A stretch of 64,000 nt of DNA from Oscillospiraceae bacterium (lineage in GTDB: Bacteria > Bacillota > Clostridia > Oscillospirales > Oscillospiraceae): contig JAFWRM010000021.1 of the NCBI GenBank assembly GCA_017519975.1, positions 1 to 64,000 of the forward strand. Reading direction: 5' to 3'. Made by a program: the position numbers and the translations under genes. The notes beneath the pieces were generated by a model. It was not told where the DNA came from. It worked only from the letters and a program-made list of their open reading frames with translations, and ran no database searches. Numbering within the stretch: the first letter of the stretch is position 1; each line of letters begins with the position of its first letter. This document shows, piece by piece, positions 25,196 to 35,848 of the stretch.

Positions 25196-27427
25196 TCACT
25201 GAATTCTGTCCGGCGGCGTGAGAAGTCCGTCCGCCAGTCTGGCTCTCAGGCCGCTGTACCGCCGGGAACGGCGGTTATTCTCCACCATGCGCGTCAGGAT
25301 CCCTTCATTGCCCACAATGACCAGCAGCTCTCTGGCTCTCGTTATCGCCGTATACAGCACGCTTCTCGTCAGGAGCCGCGGAGAGGCGTCCAGACATACC
25401 AGAACGACCGCCCGGTACTCGCTGCCCTGGGCCTTGTGCACGGTCAGCGCCCAGGCAGGCTCCAGTTCTCCCAGCTGCTCGAACATGTAGCTGACCTGCT
25501 TGTCGTCATAGTCCACCGTGACCGTTTCCCGCTGTTGATCGATGGCGCGGATCACACCCACGTCCCCGTTGAACACGCCGTTTCCGACGACGCGGCCGTC
25601 CGGTGATTTCCACATTATATCATAGTCGTTGCGGGTTTGCATCACCTTGTCTCCCTCTCGAAAGACAAAGTCCCCCCAGCTTTTTTCTCTTTTTCCCTTA
25701 TCCGGCGGATTCAGTGCCTCCTGCAGACGTCGGTTCAGGTTCTCCGTACCCAGTTCCTGTTTGCGGGAAGGGCAGAGGACCTGGATCTCTCCCATCGGGA
25801 TCCCCATGTTCTCCGGCAGCCGTTCCCGGCACAGTTCCAGTACCGTCTCCGCCGCTCGGTTCACGTCCGACCGCCGCAGGAAGAACAGATCTCCGCCCTC
25901 GTTCTTCCACTCCGGTACCGTTCCCCCGTTGATCTGGTGGGCCGTGCGCACGATCTTGCTGGATTCCGCCTGTCGGAAGATCTCCGTCAGCCGTACGGTA
26001 CATACCGCTCCGCTGCGGATGACGTCGCCGAATACGTTGCCCGGCCCTACGGACGGAAGCTGATCGGCGTCCCCTACCAGGATCAGCCGGCACCCGGGCG
26101 GCAGGGCCCGCAGCAGGGAGGAAAACAGAAGGATGTCCACCATGCTCGTTTCATCCACGATGACGGCGTCACACTCGAGCGGGTCGTCTTCGTTGTGATC
26201 GAAGCGCAGCGTTTCCCCTTCGCCGGGAGTAACTCCCAGCATGCGGTGTATGGTGGCGGCCTCACGGCGGCAGACCTCGCTGAGCCTCTTGGCCGCACGG
26301 CCCGTCGGCGCACACAGAAGCGTTCGGACGTGCATGTGGTCGAACAGCGCCAGGATGCCCCGTACACAGGTCGTTTTTCCCGTTCCCGGGCCTCCCGTCA
26401 GTACCATGACGCGGTTCGATGCCGCCTTTTCCACCGCCGTCCTCTGTCCCTGCGAGTAGACGACGGCCTGCTCCCTTTCGATCCGATCGATCAGCTGATG
26501 CGTCCTCTCGTCGGGAAAGGCGGTGTTGCCCGCCATTTCCGTCAGCCGTACGGCCGCGTCCCTCTCGGCCCGGTACAGTTCCTCCAGGTAACAGGCCTCC
26601 TGTCCGGCCACTTCCTCGAGGATCACGTCTCCGGTCTCGTACAGGACGCTCAGCGCTTCCTCCACGGGTTCCGTCTGCGTATCCAGCAGCTGTGCCGTGG
26701 CCTCCACCAGTTTCCTGCGGGGAAGAAAAACATGACCGTTATTCATATTGTGGGCCAGTTCGAACAGCAGAGCCGCCTCCATGCGCTGAGGAGAATCTCC
26801 CTCAAAGCCCATGTCCAGCGCCATAGCGTCCGCCTCAAAGAATTCCGCTCCGAAGGCTGTCAGCACATAGGGATTCTCCCGCACCATCTCTATCGCCTGT
26901 TCTCCGGCATGGTGATACATCTGTACGGCGACGAAGGGCCTCACCCCGTACTGGTTCAGCATCTCCATCAGCCGGCGCAGACAGATCTGCCTGCGAAAGG
27001 CCTCTCCGATCTCAGCGGCCCGCTTCTCACTGATGCCCCGGATCTCCGCCAGACGAAGGGGGTCGTTTTCCAGTACCTCCAGCGTCCTGCTTCCAAAACG
27101 ATCCACGATCTCCCGGGCTTTGGCCGGCCCCACGTATTTCAGAGAGCCCGCCGCCAGGTATCGGAAGATGGCTGCCGTACCCGTGGGCAGCCGTCGAACC
27201 ACATAATCCGCCTGAAACTGCTGGCCGTAGGAGGTGTGTTCCTTCCACCGGCCGGTGAGTTCCAGCTCCTCCCCGGGGGATATGCCCGGCATGCAGCCGA
27301 CGCAGGTGACGGTCTCACCGGCAACGTCCACCCGAAGCACGGCGTACCCGTTTTCCGGATTCTGATAGATCACGGTCGAAGCGACGCCCTGAATGGTGAT
27401 CCCATCCTCTCTCTTCTCCACGGTCAC
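25196..27427 (-). CDS. recD2: RecD-like ATP-dependent 5'-3' DNA helicase
   Basis: A 743-residue superfamily 1B helicase of the RecD2/YrrC type, acting without RecBC. The N-terminal OB-like part (~1-80) and helix-hairpin-helix region ([27 protein letters not shown]) precede Walker [10 protein letters not shown] near residue 350, the VDETSMVD Walker B, the [15 protein letters not shown] motif III and the C-terminal [11 protein letters not shown] motif. It starts at GTG 27427, overlapping the uvrB stop codon. The position between uvrB and mreB in one transcript points to DNA repair. Confidence 0.93.
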   Translation of the reverse strand: MTVEKREDGITIQGVASTVIYQNPENGYAVLRVDVAGETVTCVGCMPGISPGEELELTGRWKEHTSYGQQFQADYVVRRLPTGTAAIFRYLAAGSLKYVGPAKAREIVDRFGSRTLEVLENDPLRLAEIRGISEKRAAEIGEAFRRQICLRRLMEMLNQYGVRPFVAVQMYHHAGEQAIEMVRENPYVLTAFGAEFFEADAMALDMGFEGDSPQRMEAALLFELAHNMNNGHVFLPRRKLVEATAQLLDTQTEPVEEALSVLYETGDVILEEVAGQEACYLEELYRAERDAAVRLTEMAGNTAFPDERTHQLIDRIEREQAVVYSQGQRTAVEKAASNRVMVLTGGPGTGKTTCVRGILALFDHMHVRTLLCAPTGRAAKRLSEVCRREAATIHRMLGVTPGEGETLRFDHNEDDPLECDAVIVDETSMVDILLFSSLLRALPPGCRLILVGDADQLPSVGPGNVFGDVIRSGAVCTVRLTEIFRQAESSKIVRTAHQINGGTVPEWKNEGGDLFFLRRSDVNRAAETVLELCRERLPENMGIPMGEIQVLCPSRKQELGTENLNRRLQEALNPPDKGKREKSWGDFVFREGDKVMQTRNDYDIMWKSPDGRVVGNGVFNGDVGVIRAIDQQRETVTVDYDDKQVSYMFEQLGELEPAWALTVHKAQGSEYRAVVLVCLDASPRLLTRSVLYTAITRARELLVIVGNEGILTRMVENNRRSRRYSGLRARLADGLLTPPDRIQ

Positions 27428-29391
27428 TCCTCACCCCTGAGGCGAATGATCCTGTCACGCAGTTCCGCCGCATACTCGAATTCCAGCATCTTTGCCGCCT
27501 CCTTCATCTTCTTTTCCAGCCTCTCTATGGCCTCTTCCCGCTCCCGTCGGGTCATGCGCACGCCGGCTTCCGTATGGACGGAAGTCCCTTTGCTGTCGGA
27601 GATCTCCAGCAGATCCCGCACACTTTTGATGATGGTCCGGGGCACGATCCCGTGGGCCTCGTTGTACGCCTGCTGCTTTGCCCGGCGTCGTTCCGTTTCG
27701 TCGATGGCCGCCCGCATGCCGGGCGTCACGGTGTCCGCGTACATGATGACCGTACCGTCCGCGTTTCTGGCCGCCCGGCCGATGGTCTGGATCAGCGAAG
27801 TCTCACTGCGCAGGAAGCCTTCCTTGTCCGCGTCGAGGATCGCCACCAGAGAGACCTCCGGCAGGTCCAGCCCTTCCCGAAGCAGGTTGATGCCCACAAG
27901 CACGTCGAATTCCCCGAGGCGGAGATCCCGGATGATCTCCATACGTTCCATGGCGTCGACCCCGTGGTGCATGTACCGCACCCGGATGCCCACGCCGGTG
28001 AAGTATTCCGTCAGATCCTCCGCCATCTTCTTTGTCAGAGTGGTGACGAGCACCCGTTCCCCGCGGGCCGTTCTTTCGCTGATCTCGCCGATCAGGTCGT
28101 CGATCTGGCCCTGCACCGGACGCACGATCACTTTGGGATCCAGCAGGCCCGTCGGCCGGATGACCTGTTCCGCGATGCGGGCCGAGCGTGAGCGTTCGTA
28201 CTCTCCGGGCGTGGCCGATACGTAGCAGACCTGATGGATGCGGTCCCTGAATTCATCGAAGGTCAGAGGACGGTTGTCAAAAGCGGAGGGCAGCCGGAAC
28301 CCGAATTCCACGAGGCTTTCCTTTCTCGCCCGGTCTCCGGCGTACATGGCCCTCACCTGAGGCAGCGTGACGTGGCTCTCATCGATGAACGTGATGAAAT
28401 CCTTTGGAAAATAATCCAGAAGCGTCATGGGGGGAGACCCGGGTGCCCTGCCGGAAATGACCCGGCTGTAGTTTTCGATCCCCGTGCAGTACCCCAGTTC
28501 CTTCATCATCTCCATGTCGTAGGTCGTCCGCTGATGGATGCGCTGGGCCTCGAGCAGCTTCTGCCGGCTTTCAAACCAGGCGACGCGCTCCTGCATCTCC
28601 CGGCCGATCTCCCCTATGGCACGCTCCATCTTCTCCGCTGTCGTCACGTAGTGACTGGCGGGATAGATGGCCACGTGAGAAACGCTGTTCAGCGCCTGTC
28701 CGGTCACGGTGTTGATCTCGCTGATGCGATCGATCTCATCTCCGAAAAACTCGACCCGTACGGCTTTTCCGTGGGCGTAAGCCGGATAGATCTCCACCGT
28801 ATCGCCGCGAACGCGGAACTTGTTCCTCTCAAAGGCCAGATCGTTGCGTTCGTAGCGGATCTCCACCAGCTTTTTCAGAAGCTCGTCCCGGTCTCTCGTC
28901 TGGCCGACCCTCAGGGAGATCACCATATTGGCGTAGTCGATGGGATCGCCCAGCCCGTAAATGCAGCTGACGGACGACACTACGATCACGTCTCTGCGCT
29001 CAAAAAGGCTCGACGTCGTGCTGTGCCGCAGGCGTTCGATCTCATCGTTGATGGCGCTGTCCTTCTCGATATAGGTATCCGTATGGGGGATGTACGCCTC
29101 CGGCTGATAGTAATCATAATAGCTGACGAAATACTCCACCGCGTTGTCCGGGAAAAACTCCTTGAACTCCGAACACAGCTGGGCCGCCAGCGTCTTGTTG
29201 TGCGCCAGCACCAGCGTCGGCCGCTGCAGCTTTTCGATCACCTTGGCCATGGTATAGGTCTTGCCGCTGCCGGTGACTCCCAGCAGCGTCTGCTCCTCCA
29301 GCCCGAGGGAAAACCCCTCCGCGATGGAGGCGATGGCCTCCGGCTGATCACCGGAGGGTTCATATTCGCTTTTTACCTTGAATTCCGGCAT
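27424..29391 (-). CDS. uvrB: UvrABC system protein B
   Basis: The 655-residue damage-verification subunit of nucleotide excision repair. Walker A GVTGSGKT lies near residues 38-45. The beta-hairpin segment [20 protein letters not shown] that inserts behind the lesion is intact. The later helicase motif [17 protein letters not shown] is present, and a C-terminal UVR domain ([20 protein letters not shown]) that contacts UvrC closes the protein. It follows radC after 9 nt. No uvrC is in the window. Confidence 0.97.
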   Translation of the reverse strand: MPEFKVKSEYEPSGDQPEAIASIAEGFSLGLEEQTLLGVTGSGKTYTMAKVIEKLQRPTLVLAHNKTLAAQLCSEFKEFFPDNAVEYFVSYYDYYQPEAYIPHTDTYIEKDSAINDEIERLRHSTTSSLFERRDVIVVSSVSCIYGLGDPIDYANMVISLRVGQTRDRDELLKKLVEIRYERNDLAFERNKFRVRGDTVEIYPAYAHGKAVRVEFFGDEIDRISEINTVTGQALNSVSHVAIYPASHYVTTAEKMERAIGEIGREMQERVAWFESRQKLLEAQRIHQRTTYDMEMMKELGYCTGIENYSRVISGRAPGSPPMTLLDYFPKDFITFIDESHVTLPQVRAMYAGDRARKESLVEFGFRLPSAFDNRPLTFDEFRDRIHQVCYVSATPGEYERSRSARIAEQVIRPTGLLDPKVIVRPVQGQIDDLIGEISERTARGERVLVTTLTKKMAEDLTEYFTGVGIRVRYMHHGVDAMERMEIIRDLRLGEFDVLVGINLLREGLDLPEVSLVAILDADKEGFLRSETSLIQTIGRAARNADGTVIMYADTVTPGMRAAIDETERRRAKQQAYNEAHGIVPRTIIKSVRDLLEISDSKGTSVHTEAGVRMTRREREEAIERLEKKMKEAAKMLEFEYAAELRDRIIRLRGEE

Positions 29392-29400
29392 GGCTTTTCC

Positions 29401-30099
29401 TCATTCCCGATCCATCAGACCGGCATCAGCAAAGGAGAAGGAATCGTCGTTTCCCACGATGACGTGGTCAAGCAGCTTCACTCCCACTTTCTGCAGCAGT
29501 TCCCTGATCTGCTCCGTCGTTTCAATATCCGCCCGGGACGGCCGCAGCCGCCCGCTGGGATGGTTGTGCGCCAGGATAACTCCCGTAGCGCTGTGGCTCA
29601 GAGCAAATTCCACCAGTTTTGAGAGAGGTACTCCCGCGCTGGCCGCGGTCCCTTCGGAGAGTTTCACTGTTCCGATCAGCTTCAGCCGGTTGTTCACGGC
29701 AAAAGCGTACACGGCCTCCTCCCGGCTGCCATAGAATTCCGATTCGATCAGTTTCCTGGCCTTCTCCGTAACTCTCACCGAAGAGTCAAGGATGTCCCCT
29801 TCCTTCGTTTCGGCACGGCTTTTCATATAACGGCGGGCCAGCTGCGGGATCAGGCGGAGCACATAGGCCGTCTGCTCTCCCACGCCGGCCACCTCTTTCA
29901 GTTCCTTTGCCGGCGCTTCCAGCACCCCCGCCAGGGAGTGGAACCGCCCGATCAGTTCATGGGCCAGAGGATTCGTATCCTTTCTCGGGTTGGTGAGATA
30001 CAGCAGGACTTCCAGGACTTCATGCTCCTGCAGGCTGTCAAGTCCGATCTTCTCTACCTTTTCCCGCATCCGTTCTCTGTGTCCGTCGTGGATCCCCAT
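29401..30099 (-). CDS. radC: RadC family protein (JAB/MPN domain)
   Basis: A 232-residue UPF0758 protein from the ATG at 30099 (MGIHDGHRER), with GAAGG upstream; an ATG at 30141 overlapping the uvrA stop codon is the alternative. An N-terminal helix-hairpin-helix region (LKEVAGVGEQTAYVLRLIPQ) precedes the MPN+ metal site AHNHPSGRLRPSRAD, where the HxHPSG...D residues coordinate zinc. Historic links to repair are uncertain, and the biochemical role of RadC is not settled. In bacilli radC usually precedes mreBCD; here uvrB and recD2 sit between. Confidence 0.92.
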   Translation of the reverse strand: MGIHDGHRERMREKVEKIGLDSLQEHEVLEVLLYLTNPRKDTNPLAHELIGRFHSLAGVLEAPAKELKEVAGVGEQTAYVLRLIPQLARRYMKSRAETKEGDILDSSVRVTEKARKLIESEFYGSREEAVYAFAVNNRLKLIGTVKLSEGTAASAGVPLSKLVEFALSHSATGVILAHNHPSGRLRPSRADIETTEQIRELLQKVGVKLLDHVIVGNDDSFSFADAGLMDRE

Positions 30100-30140
30100 G
30101 CCGTTCCCTTCCTTCCCCGATCCGGGCCGTCTGCCCGGCA

Positions 30141-32990
30141 TTATTTCCGTGCTCCGCTTCCGTCCGGAAAGAGCAGCGGCCTGAGAAACTGCCCGGTATA
30201 GCTTTCCTCATGCCGGGCCACCTGCTCCGGCGTTCCCGCGCAGACGATCTTCCCGCCGTCATTTCCGCCCTCCGGCCCCAGATCGATCACATAATCGCAG
30301 GACTTGATCACATCCAGATTGTGCTCGATCACCACCACGGTGTTCCCAGCGTCCGTGAGCCGCTGCAGCACGTCCAGCAGGCGGTGGACGTCTGCCGTGT
30401 GCAGCCCGGTGGTGGGCTCATCCAGAACGTACATCGTTCGTCCGGTGGCTCGCTTGCTCAGCTCCGTGGCCAGCTTGACCCGCTGCGCCTCCCCTCCGGA
30501 CAGGGTGGTGCTCGGCTGCCCCAGCCGGATGTATCCCAGGCCGACGTCCAGCAGCGTCTGCAGCCGGTCCCGGATCTTCGGCAGGTTTTCAAAGAAAGCG
30601 AAGGCCTCCTCCACCGTCATATCCAGCACCTGGGAGATGTTCTTCCCCTTATACCGCACTTCCAGCGTCTCCCGGTTATACCTCTGGCCCCGGCACACGT
30701 CGCAGGGAACGTAGATATCCGGAAGAAAGTGCATCTCGATCTTGATCAGACCGTCTCCGGCACAGGCCTCGCATCGGCCGCCCTTCACGTTGAAGCTGAA
30801 TCGGCCCGGACCGTATCCTCTGGCTTTCGCGTCCTGCGTAGAAGCAAACAGATCGCGAATGTCGTTGAACAGATTGGTATAGGTGGCGGGATTGGAGCGG
30901 GGGCTCCTTCCAATGGGGGACTGATCGATGCTGATCACCTTGTCCAGATGTTCCGTTCCCTCCACGCCCCCGCATTTTCCGGGCCGGATCTTTGCCCGGT
31001 TCAGTTCTCCCGCCAGCGATTTGTACAGGATCTCGTTCACCAGCGACGATTTTCCGCTGCCAGAGACCCCGGTGACACAGGTCATCACTCCCAGCGGGAA
31101 AGCCGCGTCTATGTGCTTGAGGTTGTTTTCCGCCGCGTCGCGGATCACCAGCATCTTTCCCGTTCCCTTCCTTCTTTCGGAAGGAACGGGGATCTTCTTT
31201 GTTCCCTTCAGATACTGCCCGGTGATGGATTCTGGACAGGCCATGATCTGCTCCGGCGTTCCCTCGGCGACGACGGCCCCGCCGTGCACGCCTGCTCCAG
31301 GCCCGATGTCCACCACATGATCGGCGGCACGGATGGTATCCTCGTCATGCTCTACGACCACTACGGTGTTTCCCATGTCCTTCAGTTCCTTCAGCGTGGC
31401 CAGCAGCTTCGCGTTGTCCCGCTGATGCAGCCCGATGGAGGGTTCGTCCAGAATGTACAGCACGCCGATCAGCGCCGACCCGATCTGGGTCGCGAGCCGG
31501 ATCCGCTGCGCCTCCCCGCCGGAAAGCGTTCCGGCCTGACGGCTGAGGGTGAGATATCCCAGCCCTACGCTGTTCAGGAAGCCCAGTCTTGCGCGGATCT
31601 CCCGCAGGATCTGCCCGGCGATCACGGCCTGCTGTCCTTCGAAGCGGAGCCCTTCGATGAACCCCAGCGCGTCCGTAACGGACAGGTCGGTAAAGCGGGC
31701 AATGTTCATGCCGCCCACCGTGACGGCCAGGACCTCCGGCTTCAGCCGGTCGCCCCCGCACTCCGGGCAAGGATGTTCGCTCATATACTGCTCCAGCTCC
31801 CAGCGCATGGACATGCTCTGGGTCTCCTTGTATCGGCGCTGAAGGTTGTTCACGATCCCCTCAAAGGGCTGAGAAAGCGTTCCCTTCCCCCGTTCTCTCT
31901 CATAGGTCAGAGACAGCTTCTCCCCTCTGGTCCCATACAGAATGACGTCCAGCACGCCCTCCGGAAGATCCCGGATCGGCGTGCTCAGCTTGAACCTGTA
32001 CTTCTTCGCCAGCGCGTCAAAATACATTCTGGCAATGCTGTCGTCCTTCACGCTGCCCCAGCCGCTGGCGGTGATCGCCCCCTCCAGGATGCTCATGCTC
32101 CGGTTCGGGATGATGATCTCCGGATCCACCTGCAGCACGCTGCCCAGGCCGGTACAGTGAGGGCACGATCCGTACGGTGCGTTGAAGGAGAACATCCTCG
32201 GCGTCAGTTCCTCTATGGACACGCCGCAGTCCTCGCAGGCGTAGTTCTGAGAAAACAGGATCTCCTTGTTCTCAGAGACGAGATCCGCGATGACCAGTCC
32301 GCCGGAAAGGCCGGACGCCGTCTCCACGGAATCCGTCAGCCGGCGCTGCATGTCCGCCCGTACCACCAGGCGGTCGACGACGATCTCGATGTTGTGCTTC
32401 TGGTTCTTGTCCAGCGCGATCTCTTCCCCAAGATCGTACATGTTCCCGTCGACCCGCACTCGGACATATCCGCTTTTCCGTGCGTCGGTGAACACCGCCC
32501 GGTTCTCGCCCTTTCGCGAGCGTACCACCGGTGCCAGGATCTGAAGATGGGTCCCCTCCGGCAGCGCCATGATCTGATCCACGATCTGATCCACCGTCTG
32601 CCGGCGGATCTCTTTTCCGCACTTCGGGCAGTGAGGGATCCCTACGCGGGCCCACAGCAGCCGCAGGTAGTCGTAGATCTCCGTCACGGTTCCGACGGTG
32701 GAACGTGGATTCCGGCTGGTGGTCTTCTGGTCGATGGCAATGGCAGGGCTCAGCCCTTCGATGAGGTCTACGTCCGGCTTTTCCATCTGCCCGAGAAACT
32801 GCCTGGCGTAGGACGAGAGGGATTCCACGTAACGCCGCTGCCCTTCCGCATACAGGGTATCAAAGGCCAGAGAGGATTTCCCGCTCCCGGAAAGCCCGGT
32901 AAATACCACCAGTTTTTCCCTGGGGATCTCGATATCGATGTTTTTCAGATTGTTCGTGCGGGCCCCTTTGATCCTGATGACGTCCTGCAT
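30141..32990 (-). CDS. uvrA: UvrABC system protein A
   Basis: The 949-residue damage sensor of nucleotide excision repair, a tandem ABC ATPase. From ATG 32990 ([17 protein letters not shown]), the first Walker [10 protein letters not shown] lies near residue 31-39 and the second GVSGSGKSS lies in the C-terminal half. Two ABC signatures ([11 protein letters not shown] and [11 protein letters not shown]) and zinc-finger cysteine pairs (CPKCG, CPHC, CEAC...CDVC) are present. The frame is open for 77 more codons upstream but lacks a start signal there. First gene of the five-gene operon. Confidence 0.97.
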   Translation of the reverse strand: MQDVIRIKGARTNNLKNIDIEIPREKLVVFTGLSGSGKSSLAFDTLYAEGQRRYVESLSSYARQFLGQMEKPDVDLIEGLSPAIAIDQKTTSRNPRSTVGTVTEIYDYLRLLWARVGIPHCPKCGKEIRRQTVDQIVDQIMALPEGTHLQILAPVVRSRKGENRAVFTDARKSGYVRVRVDGNMYDLGEEIALDKNQKHNIEIVVDRLVVRADMQRRLTDSVETASGLSGGLVIADLVSENKEILFSQNYACEDCGVSIEELTPRMFSFNAPYGSCPHCTGLGSVLQVDPEIIIPNRSMSILEGAITASGWGSVKDDSIARMYFDALAKKYRFKLSTPIRDLPEGVLDVILYGTRGEKLSLTYERERGKGTLSQPFEGIVNNLQRRYKETQSMSMRWELEQYMSEHPCPECGGDRLKPEVLAVTVGGMNIARFTDLSVTDALGFIEGLRFEGQQAVIAGQILREIRARLGFLNSVGLGYLTLSRQAGTLSGGEAQRIRLATQIGSALIGVLYILDEPSIGLHQRDNAKLLATLKELKDMGNTVVVVEHDEDTIRAADHVVDIGPGAGVHGGAVVAEGTPEQIMACPESITGQYLKGTKKIPVPSERRKGTGKMLVIRDAAENNLKHIDAAFPLGVMTCVTGVSGSGKSSLVNEILYKSLAGELNRAKIRPGKCGGVEGTEHLDKVISIDQSPIGRSPRSNPATYTNLFNDIRDLFASTQDAKARGYGPGRFSFNVKGGRCEACAGDGLIKIEMHFLPDIYVPCDVCRGQRYNRETLEVRYKGKNISQVLDMTVEEAFAFFENLPKIRDRLQTLLDVGLGYIRLGQPSTTLSGGEAQRVKLATELSKRATGRTMYVLDEPTTGLHTADVHRLLDVLQRLTDAGNTVVVIEHNLDVIKSCDYVIDLGPEGGNDGGKIVCAGTPEQVARHEESYTGQFLRPLLFPDGSGARK

Positions 32991-33048
32991 GATGCCCTGC
33001 CCCCTTTTCCGGCCGTGTCCGCCGTTCCCGCGGCAGACGTAGTATTTT

Positions 33049-33077
33049 ATTATACTATGGTTCGACTTCCTCTTCAA
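33049..33077 (-). promoter_or_regulatory. Promoter of uvrA-radC-uvrB-recD2-mreB
   Basis: On the minus strand: TTGAAG (33072-33077), a 17-nt spacer and TATAAT (33049-33054). I saw no clear LexA box (GAAC-N4-GTTC) overlapping it. Confidence 0.8.
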
Positions 33078-33145
33078 TCGCTTTTTATGACAGGAAACTC
33101 CTCCCGTTCCGTCCGGGAGTCGGAATGGATTCCCTCGCGACAGGC

Positions 33146-33186
33146 AAAAAACAGGCAGCCGGGAACCCCGGCTGCCTGCTTTTTGT
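33146..33186 (-). terminator. Terminator after cysK
   Basis: Twelve-base-pair stem CAGGCAGCCGGG/CCCGGCTGCCTG (33152-33178). A-runs before and T-runs after make it potentially bidirectional. Confidence 0.85.
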
Positions 33187-33217
33187 TTTTCGTCCGGAGG
33201 GCCGCTCGCCCTCTTCT

Positions 33218-34153
33218 TCATTCCTCCGTAAACAGAGGGGTAGAGTAGTACCGGTCTCCGCTGTCCGGCAGCAGTGCGACGATGACCTTTCCCTTGTTTT
33301 CCGGCCTTCTGGCCAGCGTGATGGCTCCGAAGAGCGCGGCCCCGGAGGAAATGCCGACGGAAATGCCTTCCTTCCTGGCCAGAAGTCTGGCTGTCGCAAA
33401 AGCATCCGTATTGGAAGCTTTGAATACTTCGTCATACACTGCCGTGTTCAGCACGTCCGGCACAAAGCCCGCTCCGATGCCCTGGATCTTATGAGATCCG
33501 CTGCGCCCCTCGGACAGGACGGGAGAATCCTCGGGTTCCAGCGCAACGATCTTTACGGCAGGATTCTGCTCCTTGAGGTATTCGCCCGTGCCGGTCACTG
33601 TTCCGCCGGTACCGACGCCCGCGATGAAGATATCCACCTTGCCGTCCGTGTCTCTCCAGATCTCCGGGCCGGTGGTAGCCTTGTGGATCGCCGGATTGGC
33701 CGGGTTCACGAACTGTCCGGGGATGAAGGCTCCTGGGATCTCCGCCGCCAGTTCCTCCGCCTTCGCGATGGCTCCCTTCATGCCTTTGGCTCCCTCCGTA
33801 AGTACCAGCTCGGCGCCGTAGGCTTTGAGTATGTTCCTGCGCTCCACGCTCATGGTCTCCGGCATGGTGAGGATGATGCGATAACCCTTGGCCGCCGCGA
33901 TGGCCGCCAGGCCGATCCCGGTATTCCCGGACGTGGGCTCTATGATGACGGAATCTTCCTTCAGCTGCCCTCTGGCCTCGGCGTCCTCGATCATCGCCTT
34001 CGCGATGCGGTCCTTGACGCTTCCCGCCGGATTGAAATACTCCAGCTTTACCAGCACCGTTGCCTCGAGCCCCAGTTCCTTTTCGATATTCGTGACCTCC
34101 ACCAGGGGAGTGTTCCCTATGAGGTCCAGCGTTCCTTTATAGGTATTTGACAT
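33218..34153 (-). CDS. cysK: Cysteine synthase A (O-acetylserine sulfhydrylase)
   Basis: A 311-residue PLP enzyme making cysteine from O-acetyl-L-serine and sulfide. The PLP lysine is Lys47 in [19 protein letters not shown] binds the substrate carboxylate, and the [14 protein letters not shown] loop holds the PLP phosphate. Length fits the family. It lies 18 nt downstream of metY in one operon, so it should share the metY operator and leader. Confidence 0.95.
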   Translation of the reverse strand: MSNTYKGTLDLIGNTPLVEVTNIEKELGLEATVLVKLEYFNPAGSVKDRIAKAMIEDAEARGQLKEDSVIIEPTSGNTGIGLAAIAAAKGYRIILTMPETMSVERRNILKAYGAELVLTEGAKGMKGAIAKAEELAAEIPGAFIPGQFVNPANPAIHKATTGPEIWRDTDGKVDIFIAGVGTGGTVTGTGEYLKEQNPAVKIVALEPEDSPVLSEGRSGSHKIQGIGAGFVPDVLNTAVYDEVFKASNTDAFATARLLARKEGISVGISSGAALFGAITLARRPENKGKVIVALLPDSGDRYYSTPLFTEE

Positions 34154-34171
34154 GTCGGTTCCTTCCTTTCT

Positions 34172-35461
34172 TCATTTCGCCTGGGCGGCGGCAAAGCCTC
34201 TCTCCAGGTCCGCGATGATATCGTCGATGTGCTCCGTTCCGATAGACAGACGGATCGTATTCGGCCGGATCCCCTGATCCAGCAGTTCCTCCTGCGTGAG
34301 CTGAGAGTGGGTCGTGGACGCCGGGTGGATCACCAGGCTCTTCACGTCCGCCACATTGGCCAGCAGGGAGAAGATCTTCAGACCGTCGATGAACTTCCAG
34401 GCCTCCTCCTGTCCCCCCCGGATGTCGAAGGTAAAAATGGACGCTCCGCCGTTGGGGAAATACTTCTCATACAGCGCGTGGTCCGGATGATCCGGCAGGG
34501 AGGGGTGGTTTACCTTCTCCACCAGCGGATGCTGCGCCAGATACTGCACGACCTTCTTCGTATTCTCCGCGTGCCGCTCCAGCCTGAGAGAAAGTGTCTC
34601 CACGCCCTGCAGCAGCAGGAAGGCGTTGAACGGGGAGATGCAGGCTCCCGTATCCCGGAGCAGGATCGCCCGGATGAACGTCACGAAAGCGGCCGGCCCC
34701 ACGGCGTCATAAAAGGATACGCCGTGATAGCTCGGATTCGGGGCGGCAATGTTCGGGTACTTCCCGCCGGCGCTCCAGTCAAACTTCCCGGATTCCACGA
34801 TGACGCCGCCCAGCGTCGTCCCATGTCCGCCGATGAACTTCGTTGCCGAATGCACGACGACGTCCGCACCGTGTTCGATGGGCCGGATCAGATATGGCGT
34901 GCCGAACGTGTTGTCCACGACGACGGGCAGCCCGTGGGCGTGGGCGATCGCCGCAATGGCGTCGATGTCCGGGATATCACTGTTGGGATTGCCCAGCGTT
35001 TCCAGATAGACGGCCTTTGTGTTCTCCCGTATGGCGTTTTCCACTTCCCTCAGATCATGGGCGTCCACGAACGTGGTCTCGATGCCGTACTGGGGCAGCG
35101 TGTGGGCCAGCAGATTATAGCTGCCTCCGTAAATGGTCTTCTGCGCCACGATGTGCCCGCCCCCCGCGGCCAGCGCTTCGATCGTGTAGGTAATGGCCGC
35201 CGCGCCGGAGGCCAGCGCCAGCGCCGCGCTGCCGCCCTCGAGGGCCGCCAGCCTCTTCTCCAGCACGTCCTGCGTGGAGTTGGTCAGCCGACCGTAGATG
35301 TTGCCGGCGTCGGCCAGTCCGAAGCGGTCCGCCGCATGCCGGCTGTTGTGAAAGACGTAGGACGTCGTCTGGTAGATGGGCACCGCCCGCGCGTCCGTGG
35401 CCGGGTCGGCCTGCTCCTGTCCTACATGCAGCTGAAGTGTTTCAAATCTGTATTCGCTCAT
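34172..35461 (-). CDS. metY: O-acetylhomoserine (thiol)-lyase
   Basis: A 429-residue PLP enzyme of the Cys/Met-metabolism family that joins O-acetylhomoserine with sulfide (or methanethiol) to form homocysteine (or methionine). The PLP lysine is in VVHSATKFIGGHG. YSRxTNPT-like YGRLTNSTQDVLEKRLAALE and the family's long C-terminal SLGTEH-like SIGTEHIDDIIADLERGF segment are clear. Start ATG 35461 after AAAGGAG. Homocysteine/cysteine production alongside cysK suggests a sulfide assimilation operon; regulation appears to involve both an Rrf2-type operator and a leader attenuator. Confidence 0.95.
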   Translation of the reverse strand: MSEYRFETLQLHVGQEQADPATDARAVPIYQTTSYVFHNSRHAADRFGLADAGNIYGRLTNSTQDVLEKRLAALEGGSAALALASGAAAITYTIEALAAGGGHIVAQKTIYGGSYNLLAHTLPQYGIETTFVDAHDLREVENAIRENTKAVYLETLGNPNSDIPDIDAIAAIAHAHGLPVVVDNTFGTPYLIRPIEHGADVVVHSATKFIGGHGTTLGGVIVESGKFDWSAGGKYPNIAAPNPSYHGVSFYDAVGPAAFVTFIRAILLRDTGACISPFNAFLLLQGVETLSLRLERHAENTKKVVQYLAQHPLVEKVNHPSLPDHPDHALYEKYFPNGGASIFTFDIRGGQEEAWKFIDGLKIFSLLANVADVKSLVIHPASTTHSQLTQEELLDQGIRPNTIRLSIGTEHIDDIIADLERGFAAAQAK

Positions 35462-35550
35462 TCTCCTGTTCTCCTTTAATATAAACTATATTTTACTATT
35501 TTCAGAACTGCAGATTCCCGTTCGTGCGTTCGCTTCCGATCGTCCCGATC

Positions 35551-35596
35551 CCGAAAAACAACACCCGGGAACTTCATGAACAAGCTCCCGGGCAAA
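35551..35596 (-). terminator. Intrinsic terminator in metY leader (attenuator)
   Basis: On the minus strand CCCGGGAGCTT pairs with AAGTTCCCGGG (one G-T pair) around a 7-nt loop, followed by TGTTGTTTTT. It sits about 100 nt upstream of the metY start codon and after the small Cys-rich ORF, so it can only serve to attenuate the operon. TGCCCGGGAG in its 5' arm (35585-35594) is the exact complement of CTCCCGGGCA at 35676-35685 within the small ORF. Confidence 0.75.
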
Positions 35597-35600
35597 TGAC

Positions 35601-35627
35601 ATACGATCTTCAGCGGCGACATCGTAT
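35601..35627 (-). other. Stem-loop around the leader-peptide stop codon
   Basis: ATACGAT and ATCGTAT form a perfect 7-bp stem with a 13-nt loop that holds the TGA of the leader ORF. A terminating ribosome would melt it. Confidence 0.5.
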
Positions 35628-35741
35628 CTTACAGAGGCGCGCGGCAGAGCAGCCTGACGCCCCGGCCATGCTATATGCCCGGGAGTTGAACATTCGACAA
35701 CATGTGAAGCTGCTCTGTCTGTCGGCTGCGGTTCTGATCAT
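35610..35741 (-). CDS. Cys-rich leader peptide of metY-cysK (43 aa)
   Basis: A small ORF with a very good ribosome site (AAAAGGAGG, 8 nt before ATG 35741), starting about 26 nt from the predicted transcript start. The peptide has five Cys in 43 residues: a Cys-Cys pair at codons 14-15 and single Cys at 31, 37 and 41. Its RNA contains CAGAGCAGC (35709-35717), which can pair with GCTGCTCTG (35645-35653), and CTCCCGGGCA (35676-35685), which can pair with the terminator's 5' arm. Ribosome stalling at the Cys-Cys codons would cover the first of these elements. I read it as a regulatory leader peptide rather than a functional protein. No translation evidence is available. Confidence 0.6.
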   Translation of the reverse strand: MIRTAADRQSSFTCCRMFNSRAYSMAGASGCSAARLCKIRCRR

Positions 35742-35773
35742 CTTCGGCGCCTCCTTTTCTGTGATTTGTGGTT

Positions 35774-35802
35774 ACTGTATCACCATCCGCCTACTATGTC
35801 AA
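35774..35802 (-). promoter_or_regulatory. Promoter of metY-cysK
   Basis: On the minus strand: TTGACA (35797-35802), a 17-nt spacer and TACAGT (35774-35779). The -35 box lies within the shared operator. Confidence 0.75.
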
Positions 35803-35808
35803 TAGGTT
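35789..35808. promoter_or_regulatory. Rrf2-type operator upstream of metY
   Basis: Contains CCTACTATGTCAATAGG (35790-35806), an imperfect inverted repeat of the form CCTAYT-N5-ARTAGG. The whole 20 nt is identical to the site upstream of iscS (37477-37496). It covers the -35 box, so a bound regulator would repress. Confidence 0.75.
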
Positions 35809-35848
35809 TATAGAAACTTTTTTCGGGAAAGCCCGGAAACTCCGCTTC

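Noticed and set aside
25637..28225. 862-codon plus-strand ORF opposite recD2 and uvrB
   Set aside because: Antisense to two conserved genes; no start signal or domain.
33040..33080. LexA (SOS) box at the uvrA promoter
   Set aside because: No GAAC-N4-GTTC site overlaps the promoter; only a single GTTCG-like fragment is present.
30210..33248. 1012-codon plus-strand ORF opposite uvrA
   Set aside because: Shadow of uvrA. The composition has the His/Arg/Gln-rich pattern of antisense frames and no motif.
35461..35808. T-box or SAM riboswitch before metY
   Set aside because: No T-box AGGGTGGNACCGCG-like element and no SAM-I core sequence was seen; the small ORF and terminator explain the leader better.
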